A stretch of DNA of 64,000 nt, taken from assembly GCA_038143535.1 (NCBI GenBank), contig JAYQMD010000001.1, positions 868,001 through 932,000 of the forward strand. The letters are read 5' to 3'. Source of the DNA: UBA7446 sp038143535. GTDB lineage: Bacteria; Bacteroidota; Bacteroidia; Flavobacteriales; Flavobacteriaceae. Of the stretch, positions 8,298 to 17,718 are shown in pieces. A program made the translations under genes and the position numbers. The notes beneath the pieces are model-generated. The model was given only the letters and a program-made list of their open reading frames with translations, searched no databases and was not told the DNA's origin. Numbering within the stretch: position 1 is the first letter of the stretch; each line of letters begins with the position of its first letter.

Positions 8298-9055
8298 TAG
8301 TTCCAGCGTTTTTGGTTAAACTGATTTCGCTTCCAATACCACATGATAATAAAACCTGTAAGGGCACCACCAATGTGGGCGATAAAGGCTGTGTTGCTCG
8401 GACTAAAAAACGACCTGCCAGAGAGTGCAGATATGGTATCGAGCAACACAACACCAGGTACAAAATACTTGGCTTTTATGGGAACTGGAAAGAATAACAA
8501 CATCAATTCTGCGTTGGGAAACAATAAGGCAAAAGCGACCAAAACCCCATACAAAGCACCAGAAGCACCCACCATGGAAAAGTTAAAAGAAGTGTATAGG
8601 CTGTTAAGTTGCGATTCTGAAATCACAGCTTGCCAAGCGGTGTTGTAACGCTCAGATTGCAATAAATCCAAAACGGACGAATCGGAAAAGCCCGCAGATA
8701 CCAATTGCTCTGTGATGGCGCTCACTTGAATATAGTTTACAGTCAACTGTACTAAGGCAGCACCCAATCCTGCAGAAATATAAAAGAATATGAATTTGTT
8801 TTTACCCCACATTTGAGCTAATGGCGAACCAAACATCCACAAACCAAACATATTAAAAAGGATATGTGTAAATCCACCATGCATAAACATATGGGTTAGC
8901 AATTGCCAGATCCCAAAACTATCGTTACCGGGATAGTGCAAGGCCAACAAGTCTGTAGCTATTGCTGTAATGTTGGGGTTTATCAAAAAGCTGCCTGCAA
9001 AAAATAGCGCATTGATGATGATCAGTTGTTTTATAATATCAGGGATGAATCTCAT
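8297..9055 (-). CDS. Rhomboid family intramembrane serine protease (first of a tandem pair)
   Basis: A 252-residue polytopic membrane protein with the canonical rhomboid serine motif GASGALYGVL, the loop/helix motif HGGFTHILFNMFGLWMFG and the histidine motif HIGGALTGF. It cleaves transmembrane segments within the inner membrane; the substrate is unknown. Its start overlaps the stop of mutL (ATGA at 9052-9055) and its stop overlaps the second rhomboid start, so both rhomboids are translated from the mutL message. The residues between helices 1 and 2 (LVSAGFSDSSVLDLL) form an insertion that the second copy lacks. Confidence 0.92.
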   Translation of the reverse strand: MRFIPDIIKQLIIINALFFAGSFLINPNITAIATDLLALHYPGNDSFGIWQLLTHMFMHGGFTHILFNMFGLWMFGSPLAQMWGKNKFIFFYISAGLGAALVQLTVNYIQVSAITEQLVSAGFSDSSVLDLLQSERYNTAWQAVISESQLNSLYTSFNFSMVGASGALYGVLVAFALLFPNAELMLLFFPVPIKAKYFVPGVVLLDTISALSGRSFFSPSNTAFIAHIGGALTGFIIMWYWKRNQFNQKRWN

Positions 9056-10818
9056 TGACTAAAAAAGGTTTCTAACGCATTTGCTGCTATCATTTTAAAA
9101 ACCACTTTGCCATCGGCAGTGCGGTCAACTTCTTTGCATGAAAGCAGTTTATGAATCAATTCTATTTGCTCGTGTGCTGCCAAAGTCCTACCAGACCTAA
9201 TGCATCTTTGCTTGGCAAGGGTAAGCGCCATTATATCACGTTGAGAGAAGGCATGAACCGTGCCATTAGAAAGGGGTGTCAGCCAAGCTGACAAAAAGTG
9301 TGGTACATCAGCTGCTGCAAAAACTTCAGGAATGGCTTCAAACTCAATGGTATCGGCTGCTGCACTTAACAGACAAAAACCCATGTCGTACAATTCGCTT
9401 TCATGTGCCTTCAACAAATCGATGCTCGGTTTGTCTAGCGTAATCGCCAACGGAACAGCCAAGGATTGTGAAGCAACGGCTTTATAGTCCCATTTATGCA
9501 TAAATTCCTCATAAAGGATGCGCTCATGTGCCCTACGCTGATGCATAATCATAATACCATTATCGTGTGGCGCTATCAAATATTTCTGTTGCCATTGAAA
9601 AGAGACATGAACGTGATGTGTCTGTGGAGTTATTAGCGGTTCTGCGTGCGGCTGTTCGGCTAAGTCATCAAATTTCACATCGCTAGTTGGCTGTTTTGAT
9701 TGCGCTGATGTGCCAAAAGGGTTAAAGTTGGGGTTAACGCTAATATTAGGCGCCACGGGAGCGGTCTTGTGCTTGGCATAAGGAGTTTCAAACGAGGGTT
9801 CTGCTGCAAAATCCAAGACAGGTGCAATGCTAAATTGCCCCAAACTGTGTTTGATGGCTGCACGAAGGATAGCATACAACGCATGGTCGTCTTCAAACTT
9901 AACTTCGGTTTTTGTGGGGTGTATGTTAATGTCCAACTGTACTGGCGGAACGTCAAGGAATAGAAAATAACCCGGTTGTTGATCTGCTGCTAGCAATCCT
10001 TCAAAAGCTGTCAAAACGGCATGATGGAGGTAACCATTTTTGATAAAACGATTATTGACAAAGAAAAACTGTTGGTGCCTTGACTTCTTGGCAAACTTTG
10101 GCTTCAGCACAAATCCGCTGACCTCTAGCAATTCTGTTTTTTCATTTACTGGCACCAGACGCTCGTCAAACTTAGCGCCAAAAATATGCGAAATACGTTG
10201 GCGTCGACTTGACGCCGGCAACTGAAAAACCTCGCTTCCATTGTGTAAAAGCTCAAAATGAATATTGTGATGCACAAGCGCAACACGGTGGAATTCATCT
10301 GTAATATGTCTAAATTCTACTTGTGGCGATTTTAAAAAATTACGCCTAGCGGGAATATTAAAAAAGAGGTTTTTAACTGTTACGGAGGTGCCTTGCGAAG
10401 CTGTTGTGCGTTGTTGTTGAGTTACCTCAGAGCCTGCAATATCTAGGCGAACACCCAAATCATTGCCTTTAGTTTTGGTGATAAGCTGTACTTGCGCAAC
10501 CGCTGCAATACTGGCCATGGCCTCGCCCCTAAATCCCTTGGTGTTTAGTTTAAACAAGTCGGCTGCGGTGCTTATTTTTGAAGTTGCGTGGCGTTCAAAG
10601 CACATGCGCGCATCGTTTTCACTCATGCCCTTGCCGTTGTCCACCACTTGTATGTGTGCCTTACCAGCTTCTTTGACAACAAGCGATATGCGTGTTGCGC
10701 CGGCATCAATGGCATTTTCCAATAGTTCTTTAACTACAGAGGCGGGCCTTTGCACCACCTCGCCTGCAGCAATTTGATTGGCTACATGGTCGGGAAGTAA
10801 TTGAATAACGTCTCCCAT
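9052..10818 (-). CDS. mutL: DNA mismatch repair protein MutL
   Basis: MutL couples MutS mismatch recognition to strand removal. The GHKL ATPase motifs are complete: QIAAGEVVQRPASVVKELLENAIDAG (ATP/Mg-binding glutamate and asparagine), DNGKGM, and GFRGEAMASIAAV. The C-terminal dimerisation domain is present, but the endonuclease motif DQHAxxExxxxE is degenerate (HQRRAHERILYEE) and CPHGRP is replaced by RTADGKVV, so nuclease activity is doubtful. Length 588 residues. I chose ATG 10818 (MGDVIQLLPDHVA), which matches the family start; an upstream in-frame TTG at 10827 overlaps the previous gene. Confidence 0.95.
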   Translation of the reverse strand: MGDVIQLLPDHVANQIAAGEVVQRPASVVKELLENAIDAGATRISLVVKEAGKAHIQVVDNGKGMSENDARMCFERHATSKISTAADLFKLNTKGFRGEAMASIAAVAQVQLITKTKGNDLGVRLDIAGSEVTQQQRTTASQGTSVTVKNLFFNIPARRNFLKSPQVEFRHITDEFHRVALVHHNIHFELLHNGSEVFQLPASSRRQRISHIFGAKFDERLVPVNEKTELLEVSGFVLKPKFAKKSRHQQFFFVNNRFIKNGYLHHAVLTAFEGLLAADQQPGYFLFLDVPPVQLDINIHPTKTEVKFEDDHALYAILRAAIKHSLGQFSIAPVLDFAAEPSFETPYAKHKTAPVAPNISVNPNFNPFGTSAQSKQPTSDVKFDDLAEQPHAEPLITPQTHHVHVSFQWQQKYLIAPHDNGIMIMHQRRAHERILYEEFMHKWDYKAVASQSLAVPLAITLDKPSIDLLKAHESELYDMGFCLLSAAADTIEFEAIPEVFAAADVPHFLSAWLTPLSNGTVHAFSQRDIMALTLAKQRCIRSGRTLAAHEQIELIHKLLSCKEVDRTADGKVVFKMIAANALETFFSQ

Positions 10819-10823
10819 ATTTT

Positions 10824-11105
10824 TCAAAAAATAGAAAGATCAAAGTCGAGCACATAAAGTGCCCCCAATACCAACAACCCTATAATCATCAACAACAATA
10901 GAGATACTCCCTTATTCGCTCGATTGCGACTCATGCTGCGTGCTTCACGCCAATGTGCGCCAAAATCATTTTTGTTGGGCATATCACGATAGCGCTCAAA
11001 GGTATTTTCAAAAGCATAGGGATTTGTGTTCTCCTTTCCCTTGTAGTAGCGAGGGGTGTAGTTAAATCGTCTGTTGTTACGCTGTTTGTTAAAGGATAGT
11101 CGCAC
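10824..11105 (-). CDS. Small membrane protein upstream of mutL (flavobacterial family often mislabelled riboflavin synthase beta)
   Basis: A 93-residue protein with a basic, tyrosine- and asparagine-rich N-terminal half (FNYTPRYYKGKENTNPYAFE) and one C-terminal membrane helix (about residues 68-88, VSLLLLMIIGLLVLGALYVL) ending FDLSIF. It matches a small family I recall next to mutL in flavobacteria. That family has often carried a riboflavin synthase label, but nothing here supports such an activity. The start is a GTG. TACATTTG (complement of 11123-11130) is a candidate -7 box 17 bases upstream. It heads the mutL-rhomboid operon. Confidence 0.7.
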   Translation of the reverse strand: MRLSFNKQRNNRRFNYTPRYYKGKENTNPYAFENTFERYRDMPNKNDFGAHWREARSMSRNRANKGVSLLLLMIIGLLVLGALYVLDFDLSIF

Positions 11106-11158
11106 GGTCTCGGATTGAATATCAAATGTACAAAAAGCGGACTAATACCTACAATAAC

Positions 11159-11166
11159 TATCTTTG
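11159..11166 (+). promoter_or_regulatory. Predicted -7 box, leaderless geometry
   Basis: TATCTTTG followed by TTTT and the ATG at 11171. It matches TAnnTTTG with a four-base gap to the start codon. No clear TTG lies 17-21 bases upstream. It sits back to back with the promoter of the mutL operon. Confidence 0.6.
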
Positions 11167-11170
11167 TTTT

Positions 11171-12175
11171 ATGATTGAAAACCAACTCGAACAATTAAAG
11201 CAATGGCTAGACAAGCCAGCAACGGTGGTAATTATACCTCACAAAAACCCCGATGGCGATGCCATGGGGAGCTGTTTGGCTTTGCAGGGCATGCTACAAC
11301 AACTGGGGCATATCACTACCGTTATCGCACCTAACGACTACCCTACCTTCTTACATTGGCTCCCGGGACACGACAGTGTTTTGATTTATGAAAACAATCA
11401 AGAAATAGCTGACAAGCTCATCGCTGCTGCAGATATGGTTTTCACACTCGACTTTAACACGCTTAAACGCATCGACCAAATGGGTATCCGTGTAGCAGAA
11501 AGTGCTGCAAAAAAAATCATGATTGATCACCATCAAGATCCAGATGACTATGCCGACGTCATGTTCTCAAACCCCGCCATAGGCTCAACTTGTGAGTTTG
11601 TATTTCAAATTATTGAAGGACTTGGGTGGGTTTCTAACATTAGCAAGGATATAGCCAGTTGTCTTTATACCGGAATTGTAACCGATACGGGATCGTTTAG
11701 GTTTAAAAGCGTTACCGCAGCTACGCATCGCGCGGTGGCTATGTTGATTGATGCGGGTGCAAACCATAGCCAAATTCACGAAAAAATCAAGGACAATGCA
11801 AGACCCGACAGATTAAAACTATTGGGTATTGCGCTCAAAAACATGGTTTTTGTAACAAAACATAAGGCGGCTTACATCACCATTAATCAAGACGAATTAG
11901 ATTCCTGCAATTACCAAAAAGGCGATACAGAAGGTTTTGTGAACTTCGGACTATCCGTTGCCGGAATTGAAATGGCAGTGCTTATGACAGAAAGTAAAAA
12001 AGAAAACATGATTAAAATGTCGTTTCGAAGCAAGGGAGATTTGGCCGTTAACCTATTCGCCAAAACCTATTTTGAAGGCGGCGGACACATCAATGCAGCC
12101 GGGGGGAAGTCGAACAAATCGCTACAAGAAACGGAGGCTTATTTTCTCAAATCACTGGCTACATTTTTATCATGA
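11171..12175 (+). CDS. nrnA: DHH/DHHA1 family phosphoesterase, NrnA-like (oligoribonuclease / pAp phosphatase)
   Basis: Manganese-dependent phosphoesterase that, in characterised NrnA proteins, degrades short RNA oligonucleotides and dephosphorylates pAp. DHH-domain motifs are seen in order: IPHKNPDGDAMGS near residue 27, VFTLDFN, MIDHHQDP (the DHH motif) and TGIVTDTGSFRF. The DHHA1 motif GGGHINAAGG is near the C-terminus. The protein has 334 residues. The ATG at 11171 fits the family; the upstream in-frame codon at 11126 would precede the predicted promoter and is rejected. Confidence 0.9.
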   Translation: MIENQLEQLKQWLDKPATVVIIPHKNPDGDAMGSCLALQGMLQQLGHITTVIAPNDYPTFLHWLPGHDSVLIYENNQEIADKLIAAADMVFTLDFNTLKRIDQMGIRVAESAAKKIMIDHHQDPDDYADVMFSNPAIGSTCEFVFQIIEGLGWVSNISKDIASCLYTGIVTDTGSFRFKSVTAATHRAVAMLIDAGANHSQIHEKIKDNARPDRLKLLGIALKNMVFVTKHKAAYITINQDELDSCNYQKGDTEGFVNFGLSVAGIEMAVLMTESKKENMIKMSFRSKGDLAVNLFAKTYFEGGGHINAAGGKSNKSLQETEAYFLKSLATFLS

Positions 12176-12213
12176 CCACATATTTTGTACTTTTCCAATC
12201 TTAAATTTAAAAC

Positions 12214-13299
12214 ATGAACAACAAAACCCTATTCGCAGCATTTATGCTAGCCCTAATTGTTGGATGCTCAACTTCAAAAAATGGGCTAGACAAAGGACTT
12301 TATGCTGAACTCAACACCAACAAAGGGACCATCACGCTTCAGCTTACCTATGACCAAACACCCAATACGGTGGCGAACTTTGTCTCCTTAGCAGAGGGAA
12401 CAAATAATCAAGTAGACAGTATTTATCTTGGTAAAAAATATTATGACGGTCTCGTTTTTCATCGTGTCATTCCTGATTTTATGATTCAAGGCGGAGACCC
12501 ATCAGCAACGGGAAGCGGTGGTCCTGGATATGCTTTTGAGGACGAATTTGTTGAAACCCTAAAGCACGATGGCCCAGGAATCTTGTCTATGGCAAATGCC
12601 GGACCCAACACCAACGGAAGCCAATTCTTTATCACCCACAAAGAAACCCCTTGGCTGGATGGGAAACACAGTGTTTTTGGCAAGGTGGTTTCAGGGCAAA
12701 AAGTGGTAGACTCCATTCAACAAAACGATACCATTGTTTCAGTTAACATCATTCGCAAGGGTAGCAAAGCAAGAAAATTCAAAGCTGATAAGGTTTTTGA
12801 TGCTTATTTTGGCGGTATAGAAGATAGAAAAGCAGCTAAGCTTGCTTCACAAGAAAAAGTAAAGTCAGCAAAAGCAGCAGCCCTGAGCACGCTCAAAGCA
12901 GATGCTACGGTAACCAAAAGTGGATTGGCTTATGTCATCACTTCCAAGACGGATGGCGCCGCTGTTGTGCCTGGTAAAACAGCACGTACGCACTATGCGG
13001 TTTATTTTGAAAATGGTGATTTGCTGGACACTTCAATATCAGAAGTCGCAAAGGCTTATGGAAAGTACGATCAAAGACGTGAGAGCGGCGGTGGTTACGA
13101 ACCCATTGAGGCGCGCGTAGATCCAGAAGTATCGCTTATTGCAGGATTTAAAGAAGGTCTGTCCCTACTCAAGGAAGGCGAAAAAGCAACCTTATACCTC
13201 CCGTATCAAATTGCCTATGGCGAAGAGGGGAATTCCGTAATTCCGCCCAAATCAACGCTTATTTTTGAAGTGGAAGTTGTTGAGCTCGTTGGGGAATGA
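12214..13299 (+). CDS. Peptidyl-prolyl isomerase lipoprotein: cyclophilin plus FKBP-type domain
   Basis: Periplasmic or outer-membrane lipoprotein of 361 residues. The signal peptide ends in lipobox LIVGC (Cys about residue 18). Residues 28-175 form a cyclophilin domain: LTYDQTPNTVANFVSLAEG, FHRVIPDFMIQGGD, MANAGPNTNGSQFFIT and WLDGKHSVFGKV. After a lysine/alanine-rich linker comes an FKBP-like domain (about 235-361) ending in PPKSTLIFEVEVVEL. It probably assists folding of exported proteins. FKBP-type lipoproteins such as GldI belong to gliding motility, but the cyclophilin fusion here is a different protein. A second, cytoplasmic fusion is encoded at 40895-41827. It overlaps DUF3810 by 4 bases. 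Confidence 0.9.
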   Translation: MNNKTLFAAFMLALIVGCSTSKNGLDKGLYAELNTNKGTITLQLTYDQTPNTVANFVSLAEGTNNQVDSIYLGKKYYDGLVFHRVIPDFMIQGGDPSATGSGGPGYAFEDEFVETLKHDGPGILSMANAGPNTNGSQFFITHKETPWLDGKHSVFGKVVSGQKVVDSIQQNDTIVSVNIIRKGSKARKFKADKVFDAYFGGIEDRKAAKLASQEKVKSAKAAALSTLKADATVTKSGLAYVITSKTDGAAVVPGKTARTHYAVYFENGDLLDTSISEVAKAYGKYDQRRESGGGYEPIEARVDPEVSLIAGFKEGLSLLKEGEKATLYLPYQIAYGEEGNSVIPPKSTLIFEVEVVELVGE

Positions 13300-14330
13300 T
13301 TTTTAGAATACGGCATTTAATTCTGCTGTGTTTTTTCCTGTTCTTTTTGGGTTTTCTAATCCTGCCTCTAGACCATGAATGGGTGCAACGCCTTTATGGT
13401 CAACGCATCTATCCAAACATAGCAGCCGCAAATCAATTTTTGTGGTCCAAAGTGCCTTTTTCAATTGGTGATTTAGGCTATGCAATTGGAATGCTACTCA
13501 TCTTTATAAGGATAAAACAATTTAAGTTCAAACGCCATATTGGGCTTGTGCTGACCACTGTTTTTATCATCATTAGCTTGTTTTATGTCTCTTGGGGCAT
13601 GCATTATTTTAAAACCCCTTTGCGTGTTTCGCGCAAACTACCAGCCACCATATCTGTGGCGCATTTAAAAGAGACAACGCAACATTATGCCCATGCATTA
13701 ACAGCACTGCATCAACAAATAAGCCCAGACCCTGCAACAGCAGTAGCAACCCCCTTGGAAACTAATGCGCTGCTTTCTTTAGCAACCGCCACAATGGAAA
13801 ATTCCAGCTTGCGCCCCTCCAAGACTCACGGTAAAGCCAAAGCCACCCTGTTCCCTACGCTATTGAGTTATATGGGTTTTGGTGGTTATTTAAATCCTTT
13901 TACGCACGAAGCCCAAGTAAACACCTTACAGCCAAAGCTTCGTGTACTTACGACTGCCTGTCATGAAATTGCACATCAGTGGGGAATTGCCGCAGAAGAT
14001 GAAGCCAACTACATCAGCATCAAGGCAACAACTGATTCAGAAGTTGCGGTAGTTAAGTATGCAGGGCACCTATTGGCTTTTCAGCATTTGGTTAATAGTC
14101 TCTATCGCACAGACGCAGAGCAAGCAAAAGCAGTAATGGACAAGCTACCTGAGGGTGTTCTAATAAACACCAGAGAAGTACGTGCGTTCTGGCTCAAGTA
14201 TCAAAATCCTTTTGAAGTAGTTTTTGAACGCAGTTACGACCAATACCTAAAAGCCAACCAACAGCAAGCTGGCATTCAAAGCTACTCGCTGGTGGTCGAT
14301 CTTCTGGTTGATGATTTTATCAATCAATAA
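13296..14330 (+). CDS. DUF3810 family membrane protein with HExxH motif
   Basis: A 344-residue protein with three predicted N-terminal membrane helices (about residues 7-24, 50-70 and 82-100) and a C-terminal domain carrying ACHEIAHQWGIAAEDEANYIS. That is a HExxH zinc-metalloprotease signature with a downstream acidic helix. DUF3810 proteins are assigned to the zinc peptidase clan on this basis; no substrate is known. It is translationally coupled to the PPIase lipoprotein (ATGA overlap), suggesting a shared envelope role. The last 11 bases overlap the end of the convergent BNR-repeat gene. Confidence 0.85.
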   Translation: MIFRIRHLILLCFFLFFLGFLILPLDHEWVQRLYGQRIYPNIAAANQFLWSKVPFSIGDLGYAIGMLLIFIRIKQFKFKRHIGLVLTTVFIIISLFYVSWGMHYFKTPLRVSRKLPATISVAHLKETTQHYAHALTALHQQISPDPATAVATPLETNALLSLATATMENSSLRPSKTHGKAKATLFPTLLSYMGFGGYLNPFTHEAQVNTLQPKLRVLTTACHEIAHQWGIAAEDEANYISIKATTDSEVAVVKYAGHLLAFQHLVNSLYRTDAEQAKAVMDKLPEGVLINTREVRAFWLKYQNPFEVVFERSYDQYLKANQQQAGIQSYSLVVDLLVDDFINQ

Positions 14331-17300
14331 TAACAGGTAAGCCCAACGCTTCACTATCGCTTATGGCTTTAGCTGTTGCGGCAGCAAGTGCATCCACTTG
14401 TGGCGCCAATGCATTGAGCAAGGCTACTGCCATTTCATAGCTTTCCATTTGCATGGCGGTTGGACCGTAGGTGTTGGAATAAAAACCACGTGAGGCCACA
14501 GATATCCTAAAAGAAAGGGTTGGGGTATCTTTCTCCCCTACTTCCCCTTTAGCCTCACTACCGTCAATGTTGCGTGCCAAGTCAAAATGCTGCTTTTGCA
14601 AGTCATATACTGTCCTGTGAAGCACATCTTGATTTGCTTGTGCAAAACCAATTGCTTTTGATAAAGCCGCAATTTTCTTCTTGGTTTTCTCAAGCTTCAT
14701 ATCCATGATTTCTGATTTCACATAAAGTGCATTAAGCTTGGCTTTGTATGCATCATGCGAAGCGGCCTTTGGGTTTGTCAATACATGCTGACGTAGTCGA
14801 GCTACTTCAAATGCTTCCTTTGGTGTAAGCTGACGCAAGGCTCCCTTGTGCTTTTTAAACAATTGCACATAGTAAGTGCCTGGTGCTACATTTGAACGCA
14901 ATCCTGTACCACTGTCGCGACTGGAATGAATATCCAATGCCGATGCAAGACGTTCGCGCAAATCCCAATGCTTCCGATGGATACCTTTGGTATATGCCCC
15001 CGTTATTTCCGTTAACACTTTCCCAGAAGCATCTGTCACACGCAATATGGCTTGTGGCTTCTTTTCAAAATTTTCGGCATCTAACGCCTCCCAGCCAGGG
15101 AATGGAATGTCTTTGTTGTCTTTCTTCAGCTTCTTTTCGAATGCCTTACGCTTGGATTTCATCGTTTTGGTATCGTTTGCGATATAGTAAGTGAACTGTG
15201 CCCCATACGTTGGGTTTTTCGCTGTAAAAAAAGATGCGCCTTGACTAGAAGTTCCGCCACGCATTTGCTCATATTGCAAGGCTTTTTCAACTGGGAAAAG
15301 TTGATCTCCTTTTGCTAGATTTTCGTCTGAAATAGTACGTAACGGGCTGTAATCATCAAGGATATAAAAACTACGACCAAAAGTAGCGGCCACTAAATCG
15401 TTTTCGCGTTTTTGGATAGCCAAATCACGAACTGAAATTGTGGGCATGCCATTGCTGAATTTATGCCAAGCATCCCCTTGATTTAAGCTGACATAAACCC
15501 CGTATTCTGTACCTAAAAACAGCAGTTGTGGATTAACGTGATCTTGAACCAATCTCCATATGAGCGTTCCATCTGGAATACCCTTTGTAATGGATTTCCA
15601 TGACTTGCCGCCATTTGTTGTCTTGTAGAGCATGGGGCGATAGTCACCAAATTTGTGGTTGTCCAATGCCACATAGGCAACATTGGCATCAAACATATCG
15701 GCTTTGATATCATTGATAAAGGCCGTAGCAGGCACATCAGGTAGCTTGTCAACTGTCTGAGTGCTCCAAGTGGCACCTCCGTCTTTGGTAGCGTGCAAGA
15801 GTCCGTCGTCTGTACCGGCGTATAAAATATTTTCGTTTTGTGTAGACTCAGCCAAAGAAGTAATGGTGTTATAGGTTGACATGGCATAAACATCCCAAGC
15901 GGCATCCCAACTCTGTTGGCGACCCATAATCGGAAGTGCTAGGCGTTCTTCATTTTTTGTCAAATCTGAGGAAATGGGATTCCAACTGTCTCCCCTATTT
16001 TCGGAACGCCAAACACGTTGTGAGCCGAAATAAATCCGTTTTGGGTCGTGTTGGCTCACCAATATAGGCGCATCCCAATTGAAGCGTTCATAAGGCTCGT
16101 CTAGCCCGTTTTGGGGACGTATGTACACTGCTTCGCCTGTTGTTCGGTCTACACGGTGTAAATTACCCTGCTGCGATTGTGCATATACAATATCTGGATT
16201 ACCTGGCTCCGTGGCAGGTTGGTGTCCATCGCCACCCAATAATACAAACCAATCTGCATTGCTGATGCCATTTCTATTGAAGGTCTGTGAAGGTCCTCCT
16301 TGGGTATTGTTGTCTTGCGTCCCTCCAAAAATATTATAGAAAGGATAAGCATCGTCCACGGCAAGTTTATAGAACTGTGTCAATGGAAGGTTGTTGACAA
16401 ACTTCCAGTTTTCTGTATCGTCAAAAGTTTCGTAAATACCTCCGTCAGTACCCACCAATATGTAGTTGGGATCATTGGCTTTAAAGACCATAGCATGATT
16501 GTCTGAGTGTTTGTTGGATTCTTTCATGGTATAAAAGTCTTTACCGCCATTTTCAGAAACCAATACACGAACGTTCATCAAATAAATACGATCAAAATGA
16601 TGAGGCGAAGCCACCAACTCTTGGTAGTAATGTGGTCCTGTCCCACCTGAAACGGTGTCGGACATCTTTTTCCAGCTTTCACCTGCATTTGCTGAACGAT
16701 AAACACCGCCCTTTTTTCGATCTAACTCAATAGCTGCATAAATAACATCGGGCTGCATTGGAGAAATAGCCAATCCAATTTTACCCATATTAGATGATGG
16801 CAAACCAGTTTTAAGTTTGCGCCAGCTTTCACCTCCGTCAACAGATTTATAGATGGCTGTTCCAGGCCCACCGCCCATATAAGCCGCTACGTTGCGGTGT
16901 CTTTGCCAACTGGCTGCATAGAGCACGTTTGGATCACGCGGATCAATAAGAAGATCGGTAACTCCCGTCCATTCGTCTAAATTCATGGTTTGTCTCCAAG
17001 TAGCTCCGCCATCTGTGGTTTTATATAAACCCCGTTCGCCTCCTGAACTCCACAACGGACCTTGAGCGGCTACCCAAACCGTATTTGAATCGCTTGGATG
17101 AGCAATTATTTTAGAGATGTGTTCTGTTTTTTTAAGCCCTTTATTTTTCCAGGTTTTACCCCCGTCACGGCTCAAATATATGCCATGACCAATACCTACG
17201 TGTCTGCCGCCTACGTTCTCCCCGGTTCCCAACCAAACGGTTTGGCTGTTGTTGGGGTCTAGCGTAATAGCCCCTGTGGAATAAAACGGCTGCTTATCTG

Positions 17301-17559
17301 CTAGCGGCTTCCAAGTAGTTCCAGCATTTATTGTTTTCCATACGCCACCCGAACCTACGGCAACGTACCATACGTTTTCATTATTGGGATCAATGGCAAT
17401 ATCTGCGATACGACCCGACATAAAAGCAGGGCCTACGCTGCGAAAGGAAAAGCCGCCTAATGCATTTTCAATTGAACTATTGTCCTTTTCTTTGTCTTGT
17501 GACTGCGATGGGGTGTAAGAAAGTAAAAATGCTGTAAATAAGAAGGTAATTAGTCTCAT
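14320..17559 (-). CDS. Large secreted BNR/Asp-box beta-propeller protein (VPS10/sortilin-like, glycosyl-hydrolase-like annotation)
   Basis: A 1079-residue exported protein with signal peptide MRLITFLFTAFLLSYTPSQS. At least nine Asp-box repeats of the form S/T-x-D/N-x-G-x-T/S-W are visible, for example SRDGGKTW, TTDGGATW, SVDGGESW, SANAGESW, SENRGDSW, TKDGGATW and TTNGGKSW. They indicate one or two seven- to ten-bladed beta-propellers over residues 30-720. The remaining C-terminal part contains a beta domain (VAPGTYYVQL) and helices. Such proteins are commonly called glycosyl hydrolases in flavobacteria, but I see no catalytic residues that establish this. The role may be binding or proteolysis-related at the cell surface. 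No sorting domain is evident. Confidence 0.85.
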   Translation of the reverse strand: MRLITFLFTAFLLSYTPSQSQDKEKDNSSIENALGGFSFRSVGPAFMSGRIADIAIDPNNENVWYVAVGSGGVWKTINAGTTWKPLADKQPFYSTGAITLDPNNSQTVWLGTGENVGGRHVGIGHGIYLSRDGGKTWKNKGLKKTEHISKIIAHPSDSNTVWVAAQGPLWSSGGERGLYKTTDGGATWRQTMNLDEWTGVTDLLIDPRDPNVLYAASWQRHRNVAAYMGGGPGTAIYKSVDGGESWRKLKTGLPSSNMGKIGLAISPMQPDVIYAAIELDRKKGGVYRSANAGESWKKMSDTVSGGTGPHYYQELVASPHHFDRIYLMNVRVLVSENGGKDFYTMKESNKHSDNHAMVFKANDPNYILVGTDGGIYETFDDTENWKFVNNLPLTQFYKLAVDDAYPFYNIFGGTQDNNTQGGPSQTFNRNGISNADWFVLLGGDGHQPATEPGNPDIVYAQSQQGNLHRVDRTTGEAVYIRPQNGLDEPYERFNWDAPILVSQHDPKRIYFGSQRVWRSENRGDSWNPISSDLTKNEERLALPIMGRQQSWDAAWDVYAMSTYNTITSLAESTQNENILYAGTDDGLLHATKDGGATWSTQTVDKLPDVPATAFINDIKADMFDANVAYVALDNHKFGDYRPMLYKTTNGGKSWKSITKGIPDGTLIWRLVQDHVNPQLLFLGTEYGVYVSLNQGDAWHKFSNGMPTISVRDLAIQKRENDLVAATFGRSFYILDDYSPLRTISDENLAKGDQLFPVEKALQYEQMRGGTSSQGASFFTAKNPTYGAQFTYYIANDTKTMKSKRKAFEKKLKKDNKDIPFPGWEALDAENFEKKPQAILRVTDASGKVLTEITGAYTKGIHRKHWDLRERLASALDIHSSRDSGTGLRSNVAPGTYYVQLFKKHKGALRQLTPKEAFEVARLRQHVLTNPKAASHDAYKAKLNALYVKSEIMDMKLEKTKKKIAALSKAIGFAQANQDVLHRTVYDLQKQHFDLARNIDGSEAKGEVGEKDTPTLSFRISVASRGFYSNTYGPTAMQMESYEMAVALLNALAPQVDALAAATAKAISDSEALGLPVIID

Positions 17560-17718
17560 TATAAAGAGTGTAAGAATTAGTACGTGAATGTAATATTTAT
17601 TTTTTAAACCATAAGCGCATTTACATTATTTGGTTTAAGCGAAAACTGGGATTTTTAGTGCTATTGAAATATTTTTTAGTTCCATAAGCAGATATCCGAT
17701 TAATGCATATGCAATGTG

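Noticed and set aside
10824..11105. Riboflavin synthase beta label for the small gene before mutL
   Set aside because: The protein is a 93-residue single-helix membrane protein with none of the lumazine synthase sequence features.
14320..17559. Glycosyl hydrolase function for the BNR protein
   Set aside because: Asp boxes indicate a beta-propeller fold only; I could not identify sialidase or other catalytic residues, so no enzymatic activity is claimed.
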